64,000 nt of DNA from Numida meleagris (taxonomy: Eukaryota > Chordata > Aves > Galliformes > Numididae), in contig NC_034421.1 in NCBI RefSeq assembly GCF_002078875.1, positions 10,284,872-10,348,871 of the forward strand, given 5' to 3'. Made by a program: the position numbers and the translations under genes. Of the stretch, positions 25,001 to 36,800 are shown piece by piece. Below the pieces are notes generated by a model. The model did not search any database and was not told where the DNA came from. It worked only from the letters and a program-made list of their open reading frames with translations. The stretch's first letter is position 1, and the number at the start of each line of letters is the position of its first letter.

Positions 25001-25018
25001 AACCCTCCTCGGAGGGTT
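25001..25018. repeat. Short perfect inverted repeat (8-bp arms)
   Basis: AACCCTCC and GGAGGGTT are exact reverse complements separated by two bases (TC). The motif sits directly after an AT-rich word (CCATTTTTAATTAA) within the CpG island, 635 nt into intron 1. It could be a palindromic protein-binding site or a small RNA hairpin. Its function is unknown. Confidence 0.6.
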
Positions 25019-28000
25019 ATTTACAGCCGGCGCCGCCGGCCGGGCCTAGCGCGGGGTCGCGGGCTGCGCGCTGCCCGTGCGTCGCGCCCGCTCCGCGCCG
25101 ATCCTGCACCGTCATGCAGTTGCGCGGTTCCCATCGGCGAGGCGCTGCGCGTGCCGCCCGCTGCTCCGCTCCCCGCGGCTCCGGGGGTTCCCTCCGCTTT
25201 GTGCCCGCAGCGTTCCCCCCGCGCGCTGCGCCTTCGCCGTGAGCGCGGCAGCACGCGGCGGTGCGGGGCGGCGCGCTGTTTGTAAGGCCGGGCGCTGAGC
25301 CGCGCCGTGCCGCTTGGAGGTCAGCGGCGCCGAGCCGCCGACGTGCTCCGTGTGAGGCTGCGGGTGCAGAAAGCTCCTTGTGAGCGCGGAGGTGAGCTGT
25401 GCGGTGAATATCCGCCGAGGAGCCCTCGTTTGTGGCACGTGGCAGCTGACACGGGGGTGCGTTCCGGGCACATGAGTTCCAACGCGGAGTTGGAATTGCG
25501 GGGATGTTCCAGTGGAAGTTGCACACGATAACTGTGTGACTGCGTTTCGGGATGGAAAGGTCATTTCCAAAAGCCCTGCTTTCTTTGAGCGTGGAGCTGT
25601 ATCATAACGTTACAGCTAGAACTTACTTTCTGTTGATCTGTTTCAGAAGAATCTCCAAATTGGCTTTTATATACCGTGTGACAAATATATAAGGAGATAA
25701 TTTAAAAATACATTGTATTTGTTTGGGTGAGCACATGCAAGTTGGCATTTTTCAGGATATACTCTCCAGCAGACTTTGATAGCCTTTAGCAATCTGCTTT
25801 TTCTCAGCATCCTTTAAGATACTGTTTAACGTTTCTTTTTGTTTGTAGTTGGTGCCCTGCTATGCCGGGCACGCTGTGAGATGCCGAATGCTTTCATTCT
25901 GTTGAGGTGCCCTGCACTGCTCTGGGTCGCACCCCCTCTGTGATGGGGATGGGAAGCCCAGGATGCCCCATTGGCGGTGGTAGGAGCCTTCTGCTGGCGG
26001 CCACCTCCTCTGGAGGGGCGAGGGAAGAGTCTCTGTATCAACGCTGGAAGTACGGCGTTATCTCAGGAATCGGTGTGAGATCTGCTGGGATGCACGCAGC
26101 TGATTCAGGGTGATGCCGTGGATTTGTCAGTTTGTGAGAGCTTTCTGAGAGGTCTGTGCGAAACCCTAAGAGTTTATTTAGCCTTTGGAGGTCTGTTTAA
26201 AATGCATATTTTCATGAAATGCCTCACATTTACCAGATTGTTGAGACCGGATTATCAACAACTTTGAATAAAAGTAGATGTCACGGCTATATGTAGAGTC
26301 TTTTATCCTGTAAAACAATGTTTGTTCTCTTAAAACGTGGCTGTTGGTGCTTCCTTGGGAGAGCTGTTTTGAAGCAGTGAGGAAAACGTTTACCAACATG
26401 TAGTTAGCTTAATTCTAACACGCGTACAGCAGTGTCAGATGCCATTCTTCCCTGAGCGAGCACACTAGATTTAGGAGGTATGTGAAGAATGCACAGTGGA
26501 AAATCTCGCACATCTTGGGTCTGAATTCGGTGAGGGCTGGCGTGTTCTCCATACAGCTACACGAAACGAACCATGTTTAATGAGTAAAATAGCTCTTTTG
26601 GAAGCAGTGGTAAAAGCAGGCCGTTCAGCTCCTGGACTGAATGGGATCTGATGTTCCGAGTGTCCGTTCTCTTGCACAAGTTTGTGTCTGTTCCCTGCCC
26701 CCTGTGACCGCGCTCCTTGGTGCTCATGCTGATGTGAGTGGGAGCAGTGCTGAGCAGGAGCAGCGTGCCCTCTGGGAACAGGCCACTGGGTCTGCATCCT
26801 GAGCTAGGAAGCCGTGGCAGCCGTGCTGCGGCGTGTCTGAGACGCCTCGGCGTGATGCCGGCTCCCCTGCTTGCTTCAGCTGGAGTAGGGGGGTGTTACG
26901 GGTCAGCTCTTGGTGTGTTCAGCCTTCCTGTGGATGTTGTTTGAAATCAGCTGTAGTGATGGCTGCAGTGATACCTGGACAGAGAAACTTTATGAGAACT
27001 GTGAACTGTAAGAAGAGAGTTGTGTCCCTTCAGCTGAAGGCAGCAGCTTCCCTAGCTGGGAGTACAGGTGGAAAATACAGCCTTTGCTGCTGGTGACTTT
27101 CTTCTCAGCCCAGCATTTGGGCTGGCACAATTAGTGATCACCATAGCGATCATCATTAAAAACAATTTTTTGTTCTTTAACTTGGTTCCCCTTGCAGTCC
27201 CCTTTAGCGCTGTGTTCATGGGGTGAAGGTGTGGCTTTGGGGCCGGAGGGAAGTTGGAAGGCGGCAGTTAGTGTTGCCACATCGCATCCCCGGGAATGGG
27301 GTTGGTGTGCTGCACTGCCCGGCCCCATGCTGCGCGAGGCCTGGTCCGGCGGGGCTGTGGTCCTCACCTCCAGTGCCAGCGTTCTAGGGAAAATAACGGC
27401 TCGAGATGGTAATTAGTGATTGATTGCATGGAGATTCTGAAGTTCGTTTGTTTGTTTATATACTGAATAACTTTAGTGGGGAAAAAAAATAAGTGATAGT
27501 TTTTCTACGCTGTAAGTAGTGTTTGTAGGTTGCTTTATCATGCAAAGAATTACAGCTGTTTAGTTGCTAGTGAGTTGCTCTTTAGTGTGTAATTGAATCC
27601 AAATCCCCATACATTATATATGCTTCCTCTGTAACTTCTTTGCACAAATGTGTCTAGTTGAGCTTCAAAGAGCTCAGCTTAATGCACATCTACAGTTACG
27701 TCTTTCATAAAGTTCTTCCAGTGCCTCCATGGAAAGTCTCATTTGCAGCTTAATAACTGAAGGTTTCCCCATTTATAGCTGGAGCTTGCCTCTTTGTAGT
27801 TTCAGCCTCTGCCTGCAGTTACAGACGTGTGTTTCGTATTAGGGAGGGTTCCTTTCATTGCGGCGCGTACAGGAGCGCTGCAGCTGGCGCTTGGTGCTGG
27901 CAGCGGGGCTCTGTACCAGCCCCAGTGCTCTGGCACTGCTGGCATCCAGCTTTCCCAGTTAGGGTAGCTCAGAGCTGAGCTTTGGTTTCCAGGTGAGGTG

Positions 28001-28162
28001 ATGCAGCTGCTCAGAAAGAACTTGGTGTGTGTAGGAAAAAAGTTGAAAATGGCACTTTCTTGCAGTGTCCATGCAGTTGTAGGTGTGTGCTGCTTGCTGT
28101 TCATAGGTTGTTCACTACCGACAGTGGTTACTGGATTGCTGTCCCACTGTACCATGTTAGTC

Positions 28163-28197
28163 TCAGAATACAAAAATACTTTTTGTTTGTATTCTGA
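28163..28197. repeat. Intronic hairpin with 12-bp perfect arms
   Basis: TCAGAATACAAA at 28,163-28,174 and TTTGTATTCTGA at 28,186-28,197 are exact reverse complements with an 11-nt spacer. The spacer itself has A-rich and T-rich halves that could extend the stem past a bulge. The stem is too short for a typical microRNA precursor, and no matching extended flanks were seen. Confidence 0.6.
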
Positions 28198-30288
28198 ATG
28201 CTTGCTTGCTTCTAATATTTCATCCTTGCTAGCATCTGCATTGCTGTCAGCGTGGTGCCATTTGTGCACGTGGGGTGGTGCCCACTGCTGTGTGCCTGGC
28301 TCCTGAAGCTGTGCCCCTGTGCCCTTCCCTGGGCAGCTTCTGCCTTCCAGGTGCAGGGCTGGCTGTGCATCTGAAGGAGGCTGTGCATCCATGGCAGGAG
28401 CATGGCTGTCTGCCCGTCTGTCCTCCCTGCCCCTTCCCCTTGGCAGCCCCAACGCTTTCTGTGCTGGGTGCTGCTCACCGGAGGGGTGACGAAAGCGCTG
28501 GTGCTGCAGGCAGTGAGCAGGATTCAGCCAGCTCTGAGGTGGCAGGTAGAGCATAGGGCCAGGCCTGCTCTGCTGCTGCTGGTGTGCGGGGTACTGGAAG
28601 CAGCGGCCTGGGAGCTGTGTACCTTGCATTCGTCCCGTGGTGCTGCTCTGCCTGCCGAGGCGCCGGCACCTCTGGAAGATGGAATTGATTCTCTCTGTGT
28701 TCTGCTGTGCATTCTTCGTGAGCTAAGTGCTAAATAGCCTGTTGGGTTGGTAAGTGTTGCGAAGGAGACGTGAACTAAGTCAAATAGTGGCAAATGTGTG
28801 TGCAGTTCAGAGGGAAGCGGGCAGCACGCTCTCCAGGACCAGTTTGTGTCTGGCTTCTCTCCTTTCCACTTTTGCTGGCTGGACACGGAGCAAAGGTGAC
28901 ATTGCTGCCCTCCCCACCAGGTCATTGTGTTTGTAATGGAGCGAGTTGTGTGTGTGAAAGTAGTGCAGCCCTGGGTTTAAGATGCAGCCAGAGGTGGGGT
29001 TTGATGCAGCTGAGCCATTTCCAGCTGCAGCATAACTTATCACAAAGTCTCTGCAGGGTGCATCCAGCCCGCAGCAGCCGAACCAGTTCAGCCAGTACCT
29101 CACGCGTGACATCACTCAATATTTGGGGTAAGGGTGAGAATGAGCTGCTGGTTCAGAGCTCGTGGAGCACCTGCTTTTCTTCAGTGGCCATGCGTTTACA
29201 AGTGGGCATGGTGGGCTTCCATTTGTGCTGCGAGGCGTCTCCAGTAAGTTCTGTTTCAGCTTTGTATCTTGGGGCTGATTGTGAAGGAGGGAGGCACTGG
29301 CTTGTTTGCAAGAGAATGTAGCAGTAATCCACAGCAAATGTTTGGTTTTACTTTCAAACTCATGTATATGAGCAGATATAGAAAATGTAATATATGCTAG
29401 TTTGGTGTAACCAGCAGGTTAACATTTAATACCAAATACTCTGGGAGGTAGACTGGGAGCTGGGGGCTGGTGTTGTTAACTTATCTTGTTATTAAATACG
29501 TGGGGTAGTTTGAAAACACCTTCCTTAATTGGCCATTTAAGATATTAATGCATTTTTCTCAGATTATTTAAGTGCAAAAGTGCGTGCATCAGTGGCAGCA
29601 GCTGTAGCATAATGGATCTGCATATTGTTGCAGGTTTAAACTTAACACATTTTAATATTTCTGCTAAACCCTTTTTTCCACCTTTGCTTGCTGACTGTAC
29701 AGAACAGGCTCTGTGGGTTTAGAGACACTGAGAGCAGAATGGATTCTGAACGGCTTTGCAGCAAAATGAAGAATGGTCAGCTTGGAAATGATGTCCTTCT
29801 GGTTTGCGTTTGCCTGCTTTCACTGGGAGATTTTGCCAAGTAGAAGCTGATCTGCTGGAAGCGGTGGATGGGTCTCAAAGCAGTTGAGCTGCACTGAATA
29901 CTTGCAGTTTGGAGCAGACAGTTCCAGTCTTTCACTGTCTTTTAGTGTAGTGCCCGAGTGGTCTTCAGCAGACTTCTTTCAGAATTCAGAAACGTACTCG
30001 AGGACGAGCTTGTGTTGGACTTGATACGCACCGGGAATAACAGCGTGTTGGCCAGAGGAAGGCAATGTGAATAATGAGCTGAGATGTCCTGCGAGAGGAA
30101 AGCTCCGAGCAGAGCTGTAACAGTACTGCAGCAGCTTGCAGCCCAGAGGCATGGAGAGGTTCTGTTTATTTAACGCTCACAGCTCTTTGATATGGAACGT
30201 CACAGAAGTGCTGGAGAACGGACCTTGGAGCTTTGTATTTGGGATGTTAGGTGGTTGAATATAGCCCCTATAGAACTGGATTTAAATG

Positions 30289-30846
30289 TACAAGGGCTGC
30301 TCCAAAAGTAATGCCTCCTATCTTATTGTATTGGCCCAAAATATCAGGGGTGGATGTTGGTGGGATGGCAGTAGAGGATGAACCTTACCACCAGTACTGT
30401 GTTACATGTTGTTGCTGTGTGACAGATGGCAGCAGAGGGACAGTCTGACAGAATGGAGTCTGACATGGAAGTGCGGATGAAGCAAAGTGTGTCATTGAAT
30501 TCCTCCATGTGGAAAAACTTGCAACCATGGCCTCCATCAACACTTGCTGAACATTGATGGAGACCCAGCAGTGGATGTGAGCACAGTGAGGCGGTGGTGG
30601 TGTGTTTCAGCAGTGGTGATGGTAACATGAAAGACCAGCCACAGTCTGGACAGCCACGCAGATTTTCACAAGCGCAGCATGCTGGCTCTTGTTCATTGCT
30701 GGTGAAAATGAACAGCTCATGGCAGCAACTGTGTTGAAAAATAGTGTTTGGTACCTGAGAATGTGCTCTATCACATAGTGTTATTGTGCTTATTGATTGT
30801 CATTTCCATGGAAATAAATAGGAGGCATTACTTTTGGAGCAACCTA
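30289..30846 (+). mobile_element. Internally deleted mariner copy 3 (Galluhop-like), in USP7 intron 1
   Basis: The element is bounded by TA at 30,289-30,290 and TA at 30,845-30,846. It starts TACAAGGGCTGCTCC and ends in the inverse with GGAGGCATTACTTTTGGAGC, giving inverted repeats of roughly 28 bp. It is the best preserved of the three copies at its ends. The interior (about 30,360-30,700) resembles copy 1, including the remnants of the transposase helix-turn-helix coding region, but it is broken by frameshifts and stops. The DDD catalytic region is missing. It lies in the same orientation as USP7. Confidence 0.85.
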
Positions 30847-33800
30847 CATCAAATCGTTAACACCATTTTTCCCGATTTCCCTTTTCTTTGTGCGAATGCG
30901 AAGGTCTGTGTAGGAGTGACACTGATAATAGTGTTTCCCATAGCTGTAAGTCTGATCCTCCCGTGATTTCTCAAGGTGCGGCTGAGAGGGGCTTCTCAAT
31001 AAATACGGCATCTCCAGCTGTGTGTGCATTTGTGTAAAGCTCTGAGCCAGACTTTTGGTTTAGGGCTCTGGCTGCAGTGTTACACTAATGCAACGATTGC
31101 ATGGATTTCTTTTGAGCTCTGTTTTGGAATGACGGCGTGTTTCTTTCCACAGCAGAGATTTTACTTCCATTATTTTTCAGAGGTTTTTTTTTTTTTGACA
31201 TCACTGATGTTGTTCAGCAGAACTTCGACGGAGGTCGGCCACAAGCAGGCGGGCGCAGAGGTCTGCTAAAACATAGTGACAGATTTAAATTCCAAATCCA
31301 TTGTATTGAGTTAATGTTCTTAGTGTTAACTGGATCAGGGTTGTAAGTTTATTTGTTAGAAAGGCTGGGAGAGCCGCAAGGTCCTGGCCTGCAGGCCGTG
31401 GGAGCAGAGGGGCTGCACAGGCACCACCCCACCTCGGGTACCTGCATTTCCTGCATCGCTGTTGTTTCCCAGTGGGTGCCCTGGCCCCGTGACTGGATGA
31501 TATCGGTGTTAAACTGCCCTCACTGAGAACTGGACAGTATTTCAGTAGTGACGTAGTGCATTTTCTCTGTAGCCTCCAGTTGCTGGAAGAGAATGAAGGG
31601 GTTACTGCTTGGAGAGCGACTGGTTGCTTTTTTCCCCCTTGCCTAGACATGCACTTTGCTTTGGGGAGTCAGGGCTCAGTTGCACTGAGATAAGGCAGTT
31701 TGGGCATCATCTTATATTTATTTGTTTGTTTTCTTCAAGAAAGGAGACTTTCAGTTCTGGATCTGCTGAAGCACAGGTGGTATGAATGCAGCTTCACTGC
31801 TCATTGAGTCAGGCTGTGGGTAGCTGGATTTCCTTCCTCATTGGAGCTGAAGAACTAACGGCTTCTGAAGAACGTTTCACCTGGTTGCATGCTACCTGCT
31901 TAACAGTGTTTATGGTCAAACCTGATTTCTGGAGGAGAGTAGGTGCTGTTAACAGTTTGAACGCATCAGTAACTCCAGTGTGTCTGTAAATAACATGCAT
32001 TAAGCTCTGGGTCACAAACTACGTGCAAGCCCTCCTTGGCAGCAGCAGTGGCAGTAGTGCAGCAGTTCTGCTTTCCTTTCCCTCTGCTCCTTCCTGTGTG
32101 CCTTTCATCTCCTCTCTTTCAGGTGCTACCTGGGCTTCAACCCTGTGCCTATAAAACAATCCCCTTAAAAACTGGCACCGTGCTTTGCAAGGTTGTAGCC
32201 ATACACATAAGTTCTTTGTGTCCTTTTTTTCCTTAACGTGTACTTACCGCTGAGGAACTAAGAATCAGTTAAATTGAAATGAAATGTTCCAGAAATGGAA
32301 ACTTACTGATTTTTTTTTAAGCTTTATATTTTAACATCTTCATCTCAGCATTTGATAACAACTGCTTGTTTCTTCAAATGTGATCCTTCAGTTTCATACT
32401 GAATTTATTTTGTTCTTCTCAGCAAATGAGTCTTGTTTTTTAACCTGCTTTGTTCATCAGGCTTGTGCTTTGGCTTGCAGCTTATGTCCTGAAGTGTATC
32501 TTCCAAAGTAGGAAAAGGTTGGTGTGGGGGGGTAGGATCTGCTGGGGAGGACAGAGTCTGTCTGGAAAGGGTTATTGGGGTTCTCCTCTAGAGGACTGGA
32601 AGCTCTGCAGCTCCTCCCTCTGTACCTGGTCACAGCGGGTCTCTGCAGGGGAAGCCATCTCTTTGATCTTGATATTAGCACTGGTTAAGTGAAGAATATT
32701 GAGAAAGTTTTGCAAAACTGGGTCTCACTTCACCTACTGTACATAGGCAGCCCCCGTCCAGCAGTTCTCTTTGCTGTGCCCCATGTTTTGCTGGAAGGCA
32801 GTCTTTGGGAGGTGTTAACATTAACGCAGTGAGAGCCTGTGCCCTGAGCACTTCGCCTCTGCCCATTTACCTGCTGGTCATCTTAGGGAATCATGTGTGC
32901 AGTGGAAACATTTGTATTAATCCCCATTGCAAGCTACTGATGGTGGTGAATCAACATTGAGATCCTTTGTGGCACCTTTCAATAACAAAACTGATGTCAA
33001 ATCCTAGATGTTGGATTGTGGTCTGGGCACTGTACGATGGCTGTATCTGTGCTACTGGGAGCCAGCAGTTTGTGCGTAGTTCACTCTGATGCTGCCACAG
33101 AGAACAGCCGGCTGCTGGAGCAGGCTTTCATCCTGCACCTCCCCTTTGCCTCATTGCACTCGCAGCTGTTGGTGGGAGTAAATAAGGTGAAAGAAGAGAT
33201 TGAAATAAACTTCCTGATTTTGGGGTTAATTTTAACCTAGCTGCGTTCACTGGTGTAGTTTGTTGGCTGGTCTCACAGATGGGTGGGCAGCTTGGCTGGG
33301 GCAGGAGGTGGCGTAACTCTTCAGCTGTTCAGAACTTCCTTAACTTTGTTTCTAACATTCCTAAGAACCTTAATTTGACAGTGGGCCCTTTCTCCCCCAA
33401 GGAGTTCAATAGGAGGCAGGGCTGGAGCAAGGTTACAAGCACGAGCATCAAACCGCTTAGAGCTCTTGGTGCTGACGCCTGTTCTAGCAGTACAGAAACT
33501 GAATATTGCTCAGATGCAAACCCCTTCGGGGATGAAGTTCCCATTGCAGATCTGCTTCTGAGTATCTTCACTTCCATCATTATTTTAAACAAGGGTATTC
33601 CTTGTAGCTAAAAATACTCTTAATTTTCCAACTTGAATGTACATCTGAGGGCATCTTCAGCTTTCTCACCTATTTTAAGTGGGTTACTATTTTCAGGTTA
33701 AAGTAAACGTAAAATCTCCAACAATCATAATGTAACCACTGAGTGGGGAAGGGAAGTTCCTGGCCCAGCCACTTTTCTTCTGGTACTTTCAGCACAGTGG

Positions 33801-36800
33801 TTAAAGTCATCTCAGGGCCATGTTCAGGCACTCAGACCTGGAGTCGGCGCTTCCTGCAGCCTTCCCCTGGTCCTGTACCGGTCTCAGAGACGCACTGGGT
33901 CAGACGTGTTTTAGCAGGATGCCTACAAGCTGTCGGAGGTAAACTTTCTGGACAGAGAAACAGGTTGGAGGAGAAGATTGATGTGGTCACATTAAATGTA
34001 ACTTATGGTGCATCTTTTGCTATTAACACCTCATTCACAGGTTAGACTTCAGCATTAAACCAATTTTACATTGTTTACAAGGCCTAGTTAGTGTAGCTTG
34101 AGCAAAATACTGTCAGTGAGTAACCAGGCTAGTGTTAATTTTTGATCTCTTGTTTTAGTACACCTTGAAATGCACGTTAACCACCTCAGATGCATGCTTT
34201 ATTAAGTCAGAGGATGGATGGATGGATGTACAGTAAAAGCACTTGTATTTTGGCAGGATACAGTTTTGTAAGTAGGGAGAGGTGTGTGTTTTCTGAGGTA
34301 GGACGTTTTTTGATGGTATTAGAATTGTTGAGTCATTTATGGGTCATTCCCGTTCCCACCTTAAGTATTGGACCGTTGTGCATCATGCAAAGCTAGTTAA
34401 CCTTTAAGTGTTGCAAACCCCTTCTCGGTGGTAGCGCTCCGCTTCTGGTTCCTGCGTCACGCTCAGGAATTCGGTGTGGGCGGTCTGGTCGCCTGGGTCT
34501 CCAGAGGGTATACCCTGCTCACCCCTTGGCCTCGTGCCGTGTCTGCAGCTGAGCTGCACCTTCCCCCGGCGCCGTCTGGAAGCTGGGGGAGCTGCTCGGG
34601 GCTGGCACAAGCCTGCTGAGTGCCCCCGTGTTTCCTAGGGGAGCGTGCGTCGGGAAAACAGGCTCCGGAAATGGGTCAGTGCTTCCTGAGGAGTGACTCC
34701 GGCCTACATGCTGGTTGTGCTCAGAGGAGTGCCTGCAGCCTGGCACCGCGCACGGCTGTTGTATGAGCGGAGCGTCTTGGTTCTGGCTGCAGCCACGTCT
34801 GGGTGCTCTTCAGATGCACAGAGGCCGGAGGGGTGTCTGCTCCCGTCCCTGCTGGCACTGTGATAGCGATAGCACTGCCGCCTGCCCGGCGAGGAGGGCA
34901 CCGCTGCGCTGTCAGATAACTCACAGCTTCCACTGCTGCGCGCTCGCTTCCGATTTAAAAGATGGCTGTACGCTTGGGCGTGTTGATTAGGGCATGAATT
35001 TTCTGGGAGCCAGAACGTGTGCCTCACCCTGCCACAGTTCTCTACCGCTGAAGTTGGCTCACTGAGGGCTGGCGGTGCTGGTGGTGCTGCAGGCTGCATG
35101 CGGCCGCCTGGCTCTGCCCCGAGCTGTGCCTGCTCTGTTCACCGGCAGCGGAAGCGCTCCTGTGTGGTACCGCAGTGGTAGCTCAGTACCTGGATGTACC
35201 TGAAGAATTCCATTTTTTGGCCTAGCCAGGCTGTTCAACTGTCTGAGGAGACTGAAGAGAGAATACAGACTGCCGTAGAAGTGCTGCTTGTGGTGGTGTG
35301 AAATGCCACATTCTTCCCTCAGAGCTCTGACAGTTCTTTCAGATGCACTTTTTCAAGCAGCAATCGAGGAAGAGCATTGGAGTTAAGTTACTAAAGCTAA
35401 GTGCAGTTGTATGTTGCTTTTGCAAAGTGTTGACAAAGCACCTGTGTGGCTAGCAATACACACAGCTGCTTGGCGCAGCTCCTTGCTTGCATGCCATGGT
35501 TTCTGTTGGTCCTCCTTCTGGTTCTAAAGCTCAAAAGCATAATCTAGTCCTGACTTCAGACAAAAAGCATGTTAATCCTATGATTTCCTCCCCTCCTCAA
35601 CTCCATTTTCACCTTAAGATAAAAAACCACGGGGATCATGAACCTGCATAAGCAAATTCTGATGCTGGGTGCTGGGCATCTGTGTGGTTGGCACTTGGGC
35701 TGCTGCTGCATGGGTCTCTGAGATCTGTCCAGCCAAGTCCACCAGGTGAATGAATGAAGTGCAGTGGCCATTTCTTTCGTCCTGGATAAGCATTCATGTG
35801 AAATGAATCAATGCAGTAATAATGTTATTAACAAAGACAGTCCCCTTGTCCCTGGTTTTACTCCTCACTTGCAGAACCAACAGTGAAAATGCTTCATCCT
35901 GTCTGAGCCAGTCGCTGACTTATTAGCGTATTTGTTAAAATGGATGACATAAATCAGATGAAAACTTTGCCCAGCAATGGTGCTTGAAGTGGCATTTCTC
36001 AAAATCTTTATTTGTACATTCAAAAAATTGAATAGGAAAAGAACGTAAAAGCTATCCCTAGAACTGTACTTGCATCATGCAATTAATACAGTGCGTGCAA
36101 TGCTACCTTGTAACAGGAGTTTGTCACTCAGTACAGGTTCTTAACTTCGGATGTGAAGGGATCCCATAATTTTGCTGGAGTGCTTTGGAGGCTGCTGTCA
36201 GGAGTTGTAGTTATCCTGTACGTTCATGGATGGGGCGGGCAGTAACTTCTCCTGTCCCACTGCAGCTGGAGCTCCACGTTCAGAGTGGCTGTTCCCTGTG
36301 TGAGCTGGAGCACAAGGGGAGCTGGGCAGCCTGAGGAGGAAGGCTGCGCTGGTTGCAAGTGTGGTTGGACTCCAAGAATGCTGGAGTGCAAGAGTGATTA
36401 TTTCCTAGTACTTAATACATTTCTAGTGGTTTTTTTTGCCTGTGAAGCAGATGAGGAGCTTGCTGCTAGTAACACTTGCGGAAGAGAAAACAAGTCGAAA
36501 AACTTCAACAGAGATTTGACTGTCACCGCTGCATCTGTTAGGTAGGGATAATGGCAGAAGCACTAATAAAATCTAAAAATAAAGTGCCTATGAGCTATCC
36601 TGAAAGGGTGCCCTTTGTGTTCTGGAGTCGTGTATTCTGATGAGGCGCTGTCTGCGGTGGTTTGTGTAATGGGGGAACGCTGCTCTTGTCTGGGGACGTG
36701 CAGCCCAGTAGTAGTGGGCACGGTTCTTCAGTGTGCGGCGTGGTCCTTGTGATGGATGGAGAACCTCTGCCATTCAGCAGTGTATGGGCTGATCCCAGAG

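Larger units (their letters stand above)
23270..25480. promoter_or_regulatory. USP7: CpG island with the USP7 promoter
   Basis: From about 23,280 to 25,480 the sequence is very GC-rich and dense in CG dinucleotides, in sharp contrast to both flanks. It spans the leader and coding exon 1 of USP7 and the first 1.1 kb of intron 1. I see no TATA box at a sensible distance from the ATG. A GC box (TCCGCCCC) lies at 23,573-23,580 and a YY1-type site at 23,704-23,714. A long C-rich tract at about 23,960-24,005 and a G-rich tract at 23,834-23,859 could form G-quadruplexes on the minus and plus strands respectively. This pattern fits a broad, housekeeping-type promoter. The transcription start is not determinable from sequence alone; I infer it near the YY1 site. 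Confidence 0.85.

Noticed and set aside
23180..25285. 701-codon open frame on the + strand across the CpG island
   Set aside because: It contains USP7 exon 1 in frame but runs through the exon 1 donor into intron 1. Its length comes from GC-rich sequence with few stops. Only residues encoded by 24,287-24,365 are supported.
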